Assembly: GCA_002403095.1 (NCBI GenBank)
Contig: DHHC01000002.1
Coordinates: 13,463 to 27,154 of the forward strand
Length of the DNA stretch: 13,692 nt
Reading direction: 5' to 3'
Source of the DNA: Leptolinea sp. UBA4782
GTDB lineage: Bacteria > Chloroflexota > Anaerolineae > Anaerolineales > Anaerolineaceae
Shown here: positions 1 through 7,736 of the stretch, in pieces
Layout: every line of letters begins with the position of its first letter
How positions within the stretch are numbered: the stretch's first letter is position 1
Program-made: the position numbers and the translations under genes
Notes under the pieces: model-generated
Seen by the model: only the letters and a program-made list of their open reading frames with translations
The model's database searches: none
What the model was told of the DNA's origin: nothing

Positions 1-156
1 CTGGTTCCAATCACACCCGAACACAGCACAATGGGATTACGGAAATGCAGGTTGAGGAAGTCACAGGATAAATCTGGGTCAGGCATGAGGGTTTACCTTG
101 AAAATTTCCCTTATTTTACCAAGTCTTTGCCGGTAGGGTGAAACTGGCAGACCGGA
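1..156. other. Left-edge stretch without a supported gene
   Basis: No ORF here looks like a real gene. In plus frame 3 an open run enters from the left edge and stops at TAA 69-71, giving 22 codons ending in ITEMQVEEVTG. This has a believable protein composition and could be the C-terminus of an upstream gene, but it is too short to identify. Plus frame 2 is open only to TGA 53-55. Minus-strand ORFs that cross this region run into the lipoprotein gene and have antisense-type composition. No clear terminator hairpin is visible before the promoter that starts at 157. Confidence 0.3.
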
Positions 157-186
157 TTGATTCTGGGTATGCTCGGTTGGTATAAT
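157..186 (+). promoter_or_regulatory. Sigma70-type promoter for the lipoprotein/nfeD pair
   Basis: A -35 element TTGATT (157-162) is followed by an 18-nt spacer and a perfect -10 TATAAT (181-186). TGG directly before the -10 (178-180) makes an extended -10. Transcription would start near 193, giving a leader of roughly 54 nt before the ATG at 247. This is the best promoter in the window, and no other one is evident before nfeD, so it probably serves both genes. Confidence 0.7.
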
Positions 187-246
187 AAAATGAGATAGTG
201 GGCAGGACATCCGGCTTTTGTGTACTGTCCGGGAAGGATGGATAAG

Positions 247-993
247 ATGAAAAGTACTCTTTCTGTAATTGCTCTCTGCAGCATCATTTTCCTTGCAGCC
301 TGCACCGCGCCCACAACCCAACCAACTGCCACCCTGGTGTTTCCAACCATTCAGCAGCCAGCAACGGTAACCTTGGCTGCCACCGCAAGTGAAGCGCAAA
401 CCCCCGAACCAATCGTGACAGAAGAACTTCCAAAGGAACTGGTAGTAAACACCTTCCCTGCAACCGTGAACGTACAGGTCATTAACCTGCGTTCCGGACC
501 CGGCACAGCCTTTGATGTGCTGGGAAAATATGCCCAGGATGCACCCGTTGCCGTGCTCGGCAAAGCCCTAGGGGACGAATGGCTGCTGGTCGAAACTCCT
601 GCCGGGCAGCTTGGCTGGATGACATACGAATTCCTAGCCATCGAAACCCCACTCTCAACCCTGCCAGTCATTAATAGTGCATACAACATCCTGGTCAAAG
701 GCACTATTACAGATAGCAGCGGTTCTCCTGTTGATCTGGCTACAATCGCGGTTTACCAGCAAACAGTTGCCGGAGAATTGCGGTCTGATGATACTACGAA
801 CGCAGCTGGCGAATTCTTTGTCTTCCTGCCTAATGGCGCGCAAGGCAAATTCTCGGTGGCGATCGTGGGTGTGGATTGCACCAGCAATATCATGGATGCT
901 GACTGCAAATATAAAGGGAAATTCGATGCCAATGGGATTGCTGAGATCACCCTGCCGTCAACAGAACCGGTCAACTTTGTCTACCGTCCCTGA
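247..993 (+). CDS. SH3b-domain lipoprotein with carboxypeptidase-regulatory-like C-terminal domain
   Basis: Predicted 248-residue exported lipoprotein. Residues 1-18 form a signal peptide ending in the lipobox LAAC, with Cys19 as the likely lipidation site. A Thr/Pro/Ala-rich linker (about 20-70) is typical of exported proteins. Residues about 73-134 look like a bacterial SH3 domain: the NLRSGPGTAFDVLG stretch, then EWLLVET and GWM. Residues about 147-248 resemble a carboxypeptidase-regulatory/Ig-like beta domain (VKGTITDSSGSPVDLATIAV, later TNAAGEFFVFLP), with Cys211 and Cys220 able to form a disulfide. SH3b domains often bind peptidoglycan or peptides, so anchoring or envelope sensing is inferred; no catalytic residues are seen. 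I chose ATG 247 because GGAAGGA at 232-238 sits 8 nt upstream. ATG 238 abuts that element, and GTG 220 would put extra residues before the signal peptide. The gene is probably co-transcribed with nfeD, which starts 28 nt downstream. Confidence 0.85.
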   Translation: MKSTLSVIALCSIIFLAACTAPTTQPTATLVFPTIQQPATVTLAATASEAQTPEPIVTEELPKELVVNTFPATVNVQVINLRSGPGTAFDVLGKYAQDAPVAVLGKALGDEWLLVETPAGQLGWMTYEFLAIETPLSTLPVINSAYNILVKGTITDSSGSPVDLATIAVYQQTVAGELRSDDTTNAAGEFFVFLPNGAQGKFSVAIVGVDCTSNIMDADCKYKGKFDANGIAEITLPSTEPVNFVYRP

Positions 994-1010
994 TCCCGGA
1001 AAGGGAAAAA

Positions 1011-1024
1011 AGGAAATAAATTTG
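1011..1024 (+). promoter_or_regulatory. Ribosome binding site that decides the TTG start of nfeD
   Basis: AGGA at 1011-1014 lies 7 nt before TTG 1022-1024. No in-frame ATG lies near this point: the next is at codon 90, inside the protease domain. The longer reading frame open from 677 overlaps the lipoprotein gene out of frame and lacks a signal peptide at its start. Confidence 0.7.
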
Positions 1025-2374
1025 AACAGGAAAACCGCCGCCGCCAAGAACCTCAAGAAAATCCGTCCCTTCCTCCTGCTGATTTGGCTTCTCCTGGTAT
1101 GTGGAGCTGCTGTTTTCCCGGTGCAGGCACAGGCAGCCAGCCAACCCCGGGTTGCTGTGTTGTATGCAGAGACATCGGTAACTCCTGTACTGGCGACCTA
1201 TATTGAACGCGGTCTGGAGCACGCAAACCGGATAGGTGCCGACCTGGTACTGATCGAGCTGAACTCCCCCGGCGGCAGCATTGATTCCATGAATAAGATC
1301 GTGCAGATGATCCGCAGCAGCGACATACCGGTTGTTGTTTATGTCACCCCCCGCAACGGCATGGCTGCCAGTGCCGGAGCAATCATCACCCTGGCCGGGC
1401 ATGTTTCTGCCATGGCACCCGAAACCACCATCGGAGCAGCCAGCCCGGTTGGCGGTCAGGGCGAGGATATCGGCGAGACGATGGAAAGCAAGGTCAAGGA
1501 GATTCTCAAAGCTTCTGTGCGGAATTTGACCCTTACCCGAACCCCCGAAGCGGTTACCCTGGCGGAGGAAATGGTCGATTCTGCCCGGGCAGTAACCGTA
1601 GATGAGGCTCTTTCTGCCGGCTTGATCGATATCAAGGCAACCGACAGGGACGACCTGCTGGCTCAGCTGGATGGCCGTGAAGTTGCCTTTGACGGTGAAA
1701 CCCGGGTTCTGGATACCAAAGCAGCATTCATTGAAGTTGTTCCCAATACATTTATTGAAGAAGTCCTCTACCTGCTGCTCGACCCAAACCTGGTTTTCCT
1801 GCTGCTTTCCATCGGGATTCAGGCAATCCTGATCGAGATCTCCAGCCCGGGCGGCTGGGTTGCCGGATTTATCGGCTCGCTGTGCCTGCTGCTGGCAGTA
1901 TATGGAATGGGATTGCTGCCGGTAAATTGGTTCGGCATCCTGTTCGTGGCGATTTCGTTTGTGCTTTTCATCCTGGATATCAAAGCGCCCACCCACGGTG
2001 CCTTGACAGTGGCGGGAGTGGTCACATTCATTGTCGGTGCGCTGGTGCTGTTCAATAACGCCAGCCTGCCCGGCATGCCCCCCATTTCTGTCCCGCTCGT
2101 GGTGGGAACCGGGTTATTCATCGGGGTTACCTTCTTTATTGTTGTATCCTTTGCCATCCGTGCCCAGCGGGTACCAGTGCTCACCGGGAAAGAGGCTTTA
2201 CCCGGCAAGCGTGGCATGGTGAAAACCCCACTCAACCCGTACGGAACAGTGCAGGCAGCCGGGGAGTTGTGGAAAGCCGCAGCCGCACCTGGTGAAGGGG
2301 TGATAACCGAAGGGGAAGAGGTAGAAGTGGTTGAGGTGAACGGACTGCAGCTAACGGTACGCCGCTTGCGCTGA
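1022..2374 (+). CDS. nfeD: NfeD-family membrane serine protease (ClpP-class N-domain, TM core, OB-fold C-domain)
   Basis: 450-residue NfeD1b-type protein, predicted in the cytoplasmic membrane. A signal peptide or anchor covers residues 1-38 (ends QAQA). The ClpP/crotonase-like protease domain spans about 43-225, with SPGG at 82-85, the probable nucleophile Ser117 in MAASAGA, and probable general base Lys157, 40 residues later. This Ser/Lys spacing matches that reported for Pyrococcus horikoshii PH1510. About five membrane segments fill 254-378, including a second SPGG at 275-278. The soluble C-terminal domain (about 385-450, GKRGMVKTPLNPYGTVQAAG) is the NfeD OB-fold. In the family, the protease can cleave the hydrophobic C-terminus of a partner stomatin and is linked to membrane quality control. 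No SPFH/stomatin gene is present in the window, although such genes often sit next to nfeD. The stop lies 3 bp from the stop of the convergent UPF0316 gene. Confidence 0.9.
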   Translation: MNRKTAAAKNLKKIRPFLLLIWLLLVCGAAVFPVQAQAASQPRVAVLYAETSVTPVLATYIERGLEHANRIGADLVLIELNSPGGSIDSMNKIVQMIRSSDIPVVVYVTPRNGMAASAGAIITLAGHVSAMAPETTIGAASPVGGQGEDIGETMESKVKEILKASVRNLTLTRTPEAVTLAEEMVDSARAVTVDEALSAGLIDIKATDRDDLLAQLDGREVAFDGETRVLDTKAAFIEVVPNTFIEEVLYLLLDPNLVFLLLSIGIQAILIEISSPGGWVAGFIGSLCLLLAVYGMGLLPVNWFGILFVAISFVLFILDIKAPTHGALTVAGVVTFIVGALVLFNNASLPGMPPISVPLVVGTGLFIGVTFFIVVSFAIRAQRVPVLTGKEALPGKRGMVKTPLNPYGTVQAAGELWKAAAAPGEGVITEGEEVEVVEVNGLQLTVRRLR

Positions 2375-2377
2375 ACC

Positions 2378-2911
2378 CTAAGCCCGCCAGAAACCGCGCC
2401 GGATCGGGCGGACATCTTCAGCAGTCACAAACGCTTCTGGATCCGATTCAAGCACGATCGTTTCGATTTTGTCCACATCCTTGCGCAGGACATTTACCAG
2501 CAGCAGGGAGACCATCCCGCTCTTACCTTGAGCCGGGACAACGGTCACAGCAAATCCGCTTGCACGGATAGCGTCAGCCACCGCATGGCCGCGGGAAGGC
2601 GAAATGATGCTGATGTGCACATGCCCGATTGCCAGGCGTTCTTCAATGAACATGCCAATCACATTGCCTGTGGCGAACCCGGCTGCATACCCCAGTATCT
2701 TCAGGGGGTTTGCCAGGATGTCAGTTAGAACTGAAGTGATAGCGATTACAAAAATCAGGGACTGGAAGAATCCAAGCACCCAGGCCAGCTTCTTTTTCCC
2801 ACGCACTACGAACAGCACGCGCACAGTATCCAGCGCCATATCGCCTACGCGCAGGAGAAATATCACCAGGGCTGCCAGCCAGGCAGCGGGATTTAATAAT
2901 ACTTCTAACAT
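2378..2911 (-). CDS. UPF0316 family membrane protein (DUF5698 + DUF2179)
   Basis: 177-residue integral membrane protein. Three hydrophobic segments lie at about residues 8-28, 42-62 and 68-88, with RVGDMALDTVRVLFVVRGKK between the first two, as in UPF0316/DUF5698 proteins. Residues about 95-170 (VHISIISPSRGHAVADAIR, then VPAQGKSGMVSLLLVNVLRK) match a cytoplasmic DUF2179 alpha/beta domain, which is often suggested to be a ligand-binding regulatory module. Function is unknown across the family. The start ATG (2909-2911) is supported by GAGGAAAG at 2915-2922. It begins 19 nt after the phosphorylase stop, so the two genes are probably one transcript. I infer no functional link to glycan breakdown from this spacing alone. 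The family assignment is by motif memory and length. Confidence 0.8.
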   Translation of the reverse strand: MLEVLLNPAAWLAALVIFLLRVGDMALDTVRVLFVVRGKKKLAWVLGFFQSLIFVIAITSVLTDILANPLKILGYAAGFATGNVIGMFIEERLAIGHVHISIISPSRGHAVADAIRASGFAVTVVPAQGKSGMVSLLLVNVLRKDVDKIETIVLESDPEAFVTAEDVRPIRRGFWRA

Positions 2912-2930
2912 GGTCTTTCCTCGAAAATAG

Positions 2931-5090
2931 TTACTTCTTTACAGCCCGCATGGCAGGTTCATACATTTGCTGCATGTATTCCTTTACCATGCGGTGGGTG
3001 CTGAACTGCGGTGCCAGGGTACGGATGGATTCCTTCATCATGGCAATCCATTCCACCGGTAATGAGTCGGATGTACGATTGTGATAATACAGCGGCACAA
3101 TCTGGTCTTCCAGAATCTCATAAAGAGAAGCTGCATCAACTGCATCCTGCTGGGCGATATCATCAAATTCCTTATCCTGCCCGATTGCCCAACCGTTGCG
3201 CCCGTTGTAGCCTTCCCTCCACCAGCCATCCAGGGTGGAGAATTGCAGTACACCGTTCAGGGCAGCTTTCATTCCAGAGGTCCCCGATGCTTCATTGGGA
3301 CGGCGTGGAGTATTCAACCACACATCCACACCCTGCACCAGGTAGCGGGCTACGTTCATGTCATAATCTTCCAGGAAAATGAGCCGGCCTGCGGTGCGTG
3401 AATTTTTTACCGCGCGGTAAACTTTCTGGATGATCATTTTACTGGGCTCATCAGCAGGATGCGCCTTGCCCGCGAAAATGATTTGCACCGGCATGGAAGG
3501 ATTATTGATGATCGACAGCAGCCGGTCAAAATCCTGCAATAGCAGGTCAGCCCGTTTGTAGGTGGCAAACCGGCGGGCGAACCCGATGGTAAGCGCATAC
3601 GGTTCCATCAAAACACCGCTGGCTACAACCTGCACGGGTGCTACACCGCCTGTTGACCAGCTCTGGCGGGCGCGCTCATTGGCAAACATCGCCAGCTTGC
3701 GTTTCAAGTGATTGCGCACTGCCCACAGCTCGCCGTCAGGAATATTGCCAGCCCTCGCCCACACATCCAGGTCATCCACCTTCTGCATCCAGTCCACACC
3801 CAGGTAGCGGTCAAACAGGATGCGCATCCGGCGGGCAAGCCAGCTGGCAGAATGGATGCCATTGGTGATATGGGTGATGGGGACATCATCCTCATCAACA
3901 TCTTTCCACAGGAAATTCCACATGCGGCGTGAAACCTGCCCGTGCAATTCCGAAACAGCATTTCTGCCATCCGAATACTTGAGTGCGAGAACAGGCATGG
4001 AGAACATGTCTCCCCAGCTTTGGGGCTGGCGTCCGAGGTCGATGAACTGCTCCCTTTCCAGCTTGATGCCCTGGGCAAGTACTGAACCGTACTTTTCTAA
4101 AAGCCAGAGCGGGAACTGATCGTTGCCGGCGGGAACCGGGGTATGGGTGGTAAATACATTTGTGGTACGGGTGCGACCAATGGCTTCCTCGAAAGAAAAG
4201 CCTTCATCAACCAGTTCGCGGGCGCGTTCAAGGATCAGGAAAGCTGAGTGCCCTTCGTTCATGTGCCACACGGTCGGGTTATAGCCCAGTTCACGTAAAG
4301 TGCGCACGCCGCCGACCCCCAGCATAATTTCCTGTGAGATGCGGGTTTCAAGGTCATTCGAGTACAGGCGCGCATTCAACTGCCGGTCTGCGGGAGTGTT
4401 CTCTTCCAGGTTGGTATCCAGCAGGTACAGCGGGATACGCCCAACTTGCACCAGCCAGATGCGGGCATGCACTTTGCGCTCTGGCAAGTCGACTGAAATC
4501 GTCAGCGGTTTACCCTCATGGTTGAGCAGGGGGCAGATCGGTTTTTCTGCAAAATCAATATGCGTGTTGCGGGTTTCCTGCCAGCCGTCTTCGGTGATGC
4601 GCTGCTGGAAGTAGCCTTCATTGTAAACAAACCCAACCCCGACCAGTGGCAGACCCAGGTCGCTGGATTCTTTAAGATGGTCGCCCGAAAGCACCCCCAA
4701 CCCGCCAGCATAAACGGGCAGCGATTCGTGCAGACCGAATTCGAAGGAAAAATAGGCAATGCTGTTCTGGCTGTGCTGGGGAACAGTCCTGCTGTACCAG
4801 GTATCGGTCGTAGTCATGTGCAGGTCAAATGCCTTGAAAACCCTGTCGTACATATCCAGGTAATAGCGGTCATTTAAGACAGCATTCAACGCCGGGCGGC
4901 TGACACCCCGCAAGAAGGAAACGGGGTTATGGTAACTCGTTTCCCAATAAGTCCTGTCTATCAAACGGTAGAGAAGCTGCGCTTCTGGATTCCAAACCCA
5001 CCAGAGGTTGTAAGCCAATTCCCCCAGCCGGCCAATCCGGCGCGGCAAATTAAAGTTGTTGGGTACTTTAACCGTATATTTTGAATCCAT
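2931..5090 (-). CDS. glgP: Alpha-glucan (glycogen/maltodextrin) phosphorylase, GT35 with DUF3417 N-terminus
   Basis: 719-residue cytoplasmic enzyme that releases glucose-1-phosphate from alpha-1,4-glucans using phosphate and pyridoxal phosphate. It is shorter than the ~800-residue E. coli/eukaryotic type and fits the compact TIGR02094-like subfamily. The N-terminal DUF3417 region (about 10-110) contains LAYNLWWVWNPEAQ. The catalytic region opens with YFSFEFGLHESLPVYAGGLG and SGDHLKESSDLGLPLVGVG, and later carries WHMNEGHSAF. The PLP site is EASGTSGMKAALNG with Lys608 as the likely Schiff-base lysine. Start choice: ATG 5088-5090 has GGAG (5096-5099) with a 5-nt spacer, whereas TTG 5091-5093 is only 2 nt from that element. 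It is followed on the same strand by the UPF0316 gene. Its likely promoter is the TGG-TATAAT element at 5133-5141. Glycogen versus maltodextrin preference cannot be decided from sequence alone. Confidence 0.93.
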   Translation of the reverse strand: MDSKYTVKVPNNFNLPRRIGRLGELAYNLWWVWNPEAQLLYRLIDRTYWETSYHNPVSFLRGVSRPALNAVLNDRYYLDMYDRVFKAFDLHMTTTDTWYSRTVPQHSQNSIAYFSFEFGLHESLPVYAGGLGVLSGDHLKESSDLGLPLVGVGFVYNEGYFQQRITEDGWQETRNTHIDFAEKPICPLLNHEGKPLTISVDLPERKVHARIWLVQVGRIPLYLLDTNLEENTPADRQLNARLYSNDLETRISQEIMLGVGGVRTLRELGYNPTVWHMNEGHSAFLILERARELVDEGFSFEEAIGRTRTTNVFTTHTPVPAGNDQFPLWLLEKYGSVLAQGIKLEREQFIDLGRQPQSWGDMFSMPVLALKYSDGRNAVSELHGQVSRRMWNFLWKDVDEDDVPITHITNGIHSASWLARRMRILFDRYLGVDWMQKVDDLDVWARAGNIPDGELWAVRNHLKRKLAMFANERARQSWSTGGVAPVQVVASGVLMEPYALTIGFARRFATYKRADLLLQDFDRLLSIINNPSMPVQIIFAGKAHPADEPSKMIIQKVYRAVKNSRTAGRLIFLEDYDMNVARYLVQGVDVWLNTPRRPNEASGTSGMKAALNGVLQFSTLDGWWREGYNGRNGWAIGQDKEFDDIAQQDAVDAASLYEILEDQIVPLYYHNRTSDSLPVEWIAMMKESIRTLAPQFSTHRMVKEYMQQMYEPAMRAVKK

Positions 5091-5132
5091 CAATACTCCA
5101 CACTAGAAAATTACACCTTTAAACAGCGAATT

Positions 5133-5141
5133 ATTATACCA
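5133..5141 (-). promoter_or_regulatory. glgP: Extended -10 promoter for the phosphorylase gene
   Basis: Read on the minus strand, TGG is followed by a perfect TATAAT (plus positions 5138 down to 5133). The start would fall near 5126, giving a leader of about 36 nt that contains the GGAG ribosome site. No good -35 is visible at 16-18 nt, which is tolerable for an extended -10 promoter. The element lies in the divergent region shared with the glycosyltransferase operon. Confidence 0.6.
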
Positions 5142-5167
5142 TCTAAAAAATCATCCTCACCTTGCGG

Positions 5168-5173
5168 TAAAAT
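5168..5173 (+). promoter_or_regulatory. Possible -10 element abutting the GT-C gene (leaderless start?)
   Basis: TAAAAT ends only 7 nt before ATG 5181, so transcription would begin at or next to the start codon. No Shine-Dalgarno-like sequence lies in the 20 nt upstream of this ATG, unlike most other genes here. No convincing -35 is seen. Alternatively, the promoter lies further upstream and the start has a weak ribosome site. Confidence 0.35.
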
Positions 5174-5180
5174 ACTAAGC

Positions 5181-6734
5181 ATGAAGCATCTCAAAGCGCT
5201 GGTTGTAATTCTGGCTGCGGGGATAATTCTTGGAGCCGGGATTTCCTACCTGTTCCCTGATGGGAATTTTTGGATCAGCTGGCTTGGGACAACCGCATTA
5301 CTCTCGCTCTCCCTGTTCATCTTATTCTTTGCCTGGCAAAAATTCGGTCAAGGCAAACAACTTGCCTGGCTGATGATATCCGCCTTCTTCCTGCGCCTGG
5401 TTTTGGGAACCGGACTAACGCTGGCTCTCCCGTCTTTTGGATGGGATGAACCCGCCCAAAACGCAGGGTACCTGTTTTATGATGCCTTCCAGCGGGATAA
5501 CCAGGCCTGGCAGCTGGCTGAATCGGGCGATTCAATTCTCAACCAGACCCGCGAAGAGCTGTACACCGACCAGTACGGCGGTATGCTGACCATCAGCGCT
5601 GTGCTGTACCGGGTGCTTAGCCCGGATGTTCACCGTTCCTACCTAGTCCTGCTTCTCGGTGCTTTCGCCTTTACCCTGGGAATTCCATTCTTTTACCGCG
5701 CAGCAGCCATCCGCTGGGATACCCGCCTGGCAGGAATGGCCGCCTGGTTCCTGGTCCTGTACCCGGATGGGCTATTATATACCAGCTCGCAAATGCGCGA
5801 ACCCTTTATCCTTGGACTGAGCATGATCGCGTTTTGGGCAGTCTTGCGCCTGCCGTCCCGCAAACCGCAGGGATGGATTGCACTGGTGCTCAGCATGGCT
5901 CTTATGACCGTAATCTCATCCCGTATTGCGTCAGCAGTGTTCTTCTTCCTGTTGATGCTTTTTCTGCTGGAGAATTTGCCCGGCTTACCCGCAAAGGTGC
6001 GGAGATTCACCTGGGTCATTTTGCTTGCCCTGGTTCTGCTCTTCCTTGCCGCCAGCTGGGCCTGGCTGCAATCCTCCGCCGAATGGGACATGATCCTGAC
6101 GGAACGGGGATCCGGCTGGGTAGCCAAAGTGATCGAAGAGATCGGCGCTCAATACCGCATTCCATTTCTTGTGATATACGGCATTGCCCAACCGGTGCTG
6201 CCGGCAGCCATTGCCGAACCTACACTTCCGCTATGGAAAGTGATCAATATTGCCCGGGCAGCCGGCTGGTACATGCTGGTTCCTCTGCTGGTATATGCAG
6301 CCTTTGCCCTCTTTAAAGTTAAAGACAAAAAAGAGCGGCAGGTTTGGGCCTGGATGGCTGCCTTTTCGATCCTCTGGATCATCATCGCTTCTGCCCGCGC
6401 CGGGGGAGACCAGTGGGATAACCCGCGTTACCGTGCAAACATGCTGCCCTGGCTGGTGCTTACTGCCAGCTGGGCTGTCCGCCAGGCAATTGTAAGCCGG
6501 GATGTATGGCTTCCCCGCCTGCTTCTGGTTGAAGCGGTGTTCCTGGGATTTTTCACAAACTGGTACTTCAGCCGCTATTTCCTGCTTTGGCGCCGCATGT
6601 TATTCTGGGAGATGGTCAGCTGGATCACCGGGCTGAGCGCCCTCATCCTGCTTGGAGGACTGGGATACGACCGCTGGAAGAAGCAACGGTTGAAAGCAAA
6701 GGAAAATGCCGATTCTGCAGGGAATATGAGATAA
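5181..6734 (+). CDS. Multi-span membrane protein, probable GT-C-type glycosyltransferase
   Basis: 517 residues, very hydrophobic, with roughly 10-12 predicted membrane helices (the first three at about 5-24, 33-52 and 61-82). After the third helix comes a non-membrane loop with acidic and aromatic residues: GWDEPAQNAGYLFYDAFQRD (87-106, Asp89/Glu90), then DQYGGM at 130-135. Acidic residues in an early extracytoplasmic loop are typical of GT-C enzymes, which use polyprenyl-phosphate sugars as donors (GT39/ArnT-like). The C-terminal tail is short, basic and cytoplasmic (YDRWKKQRLKAKENAD). The adjacent GT2 of the polyprenyl-phosphate glycosyltransferase type supports this reading, because such an enzyme makes the donor a GT-C uses. 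The exact family and substrate are not recognised; an O-antigen polymerase-like protein is an alternative. It is the first gene of a four-gene operon, and the GT2 gene follows after 27 nt. Confidence 0.6.
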   Translation: MKHLKALVVILAAGIILGAGISYLFPDGNFWISWLGTTALLSLSLFILFFAWQKFGQGKQLAWLMISAFFLRLVLGTGLTLALPSFGWDEPAQNAGYLFYDAFQRDNQAWQLAESGDSILNQTREELYTDQYGGMLTISAVLYRVLSPDVHRSYLVLLLGAFAFTLGIPFFYRAAAIRWDTRLAGMAAWFLVLYPDGLLYTSSQMREPFILGLSMIAFWAVLRLPSRKPQGWIALVLSMALMTVISSRIASAVFFFLLMLFLLENLPGLPAKVRRFTWVILLALVLLFLAASWAWLQSSAEWDMILTERGSGWVAKVIEEIGAQYRIPFLVIYGIAQPVLPAAIAEPTLPLWKVINIARAAGWYMLVPLLVYAAFALFKVKDKKERQVWAWMAAFSILWIIIASARAGGDQWDNPRYRANMLPWLVLTASWAVRQAIVSRDVWLPRLLLVEAVFLGFFTNWYFSRYFLLWRRMLFWEMVSWITGLSALILLGGLGYDRWKKQRLKAKENADSAGNMR

Positions 6735-6761
6735 TAGCCGCAGGGTAATGGAGCTGCTCTA

Positions 6762-7736
6762 ATGAAATTATCAATTATTGTACCTGTCTATAACGAAGAA
6801 GAAAATATTCCCCTGCTGTACGATGCGCTTGTAGCAGCAGTCACCTCCCTGCCGCATGACTGGGAAGCTGTCCTGGTCGATGACGGCAGTAAAGACGGCA
6901 GCATGCGTGAATTGGAGAAACTCGCCGCAATGGATCCCGTTCACTTCCGCGTGGTGGGCTTGCGCCGGAACTTCGGGCAGACAGCAGCGATTGCAGCAGG
7001 AATCGACCACTCTGACGGTGACGTGATCATCCTGATGGATGCAGACTTGCAGAACGACCCGGCTGACATCCCCATGATGGTACAAAAGATAGAAGGAGGG
7101 TATGACCTGGTCAGCGGCTGGCGCAAACGCCGCAAAGATGCCTTCCTGACCAGGACGCTGCCTTCAAATATCGCCAACGGGTTAATCTCATGGGTTACCG
7201 GGGTCAAATTGCACGATTACGGCTGCACCCTGAAAGCCTACCGCCGTGAAGTGATCACAGGTTTCCGCCTGTACGGCGAAATGCACCGCTTCATCCCGGT
7301 GTATGCCAACCGGGTTGGGGCCAAAATCATTGAAGTTCCCGTGAACCATCATCCCCGTTTGCATGGCAAAGCCAAATACGGGCTGGAAAGGACCATCAAG
7401 GTTATCCTGGACCTGGTAACCGTGAAATTCCTGAACAGCTACGCCGATAAACCAATATACCTGTTTGGCGGCACTGGCATAGCCCTCATTATCTTAAGCC
7501 TGCTTGTTTTGCTCTTCCTGTTCATCCGGCGGATTTTCTTCCTCGTATCCGTGTTCTCATCACCGCTCTTCCAGATGAGCACCATGATCCTGATCCTGGG
7601 TGTCATGTCCATCCTGATGGGGTTGATTGCAGAACTCCTGGTACGCACATATCACGAATCCACCGGCACCCCCACCTACACGGTTGGAAAAACCATCAAC
7701 TTTGAAAAAGATGCGCATTCTGGTCCTCTGTCATGA
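6762..7736 (+). CDS. GT2 glycosyltransferase, polyprenyl-phosphate sugar synthase type (GtrB/ArnC/DPM1-like)
   Basis: 324 residues. The N-terminal GT-A catalytic domain (1-225) carries IIVPVYNEEENI, VDDGSKDGS (Asp40/Asp41), the metal-binding DADLQNDP (Asp93/Asp95) and GWRKRRKD (119-126), followed by HDYGCTLKAYRR (151-162). This pattern is typical of enzymes that move a sugar from a nucleotide donor to undecaprenyl or dolichyl phosphate on the cytoplasmic face. Two membrane helices at about 233-255 and 272-294 match the GtrB/ArnC topology. GGAG at 6750-6753 lies 8 nt before the ATG. The 3' end overlaps the GT4 gene by 26 nt. The natural partner is the upstream GT-C-like protein, which would use the lipid-linked sugar outside the membrane; this is inferred from gene order. 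The sugar is unknown. Confidence 0.88.
   Translation: MKLSIIVPVYNEEENIPLLYDALVAAVTSLPHDWEAVLVDDGSKDGSMRELEKLAAMDPVHFRVVGLRRNFGQTAAIAAGIDHSDGDVIILMDADLQNDPADIPMMVQKIEGGYDLVSGWRKRRKDAFLTRTLPSNIANGLISWVTGVKLHDYGCTLKAYRREVITGFRLYGEMHRFIPVYANRVGAKIIEVPVNHHPRLHGKAKYGLERTIKVILDLVTVKFLNSYADKPIYLFGGTGIALIILSLLVLLFLFIRRIFFLVSVFSSPLFQMSTMILILGVMSILMGLIAELLVRTYHESTGTPTYTVGKTINFEKDAHSGPLS

Noticed and set aside
1..30. GGTTCCAATC resembling a tRNA T-loop at the left edge
   Set aside because: The flanking bases do not form the 5-bp T-stem, and no acceptor stem or CCA-proximal pairing follows.
79..399. Minus-strand open frames over the promoter and start of the lipoprotein gene
   Set aside because: No ribosome site, and the composition is rich in Cys/His/Arg as in antisense frames. 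They also cover the best promoter in the window.
958..972. LPSTE near the C-terminus of the SH3b lipoprotein as a possible sortase signal
   Set aside because: It is not followed by a hydrophobic helix and basic tail, and the protein already has a lipid anchor at Cys19.
677..1021. Upstream extension of the nfeD reading frame that overlaps the lipoprotein gene
   Set aside because: It runs out of frame through the carboxypeptidase-like domain, lacks a signal peptide at its start, and a proper ribosome site with a signal peptide appears at TTG 1022.
971..1996. 341-codon open frame on the minus strand across nfeD
   Set aside because: It is antisense to a well-supported gene. Its product is Gln/Asn/Cys/Gly/His-rich, without hydrophobic core patterning or motifs, as expected from the mirror of a high-GC3 gene.
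5091..5093. TTG as the phosphorylase start, one codon upstream of ATG
   Set aside because: It is only 2 nt from the GGAG element, whereas ATG 5088-5090 has a normal 5-nt spacer.
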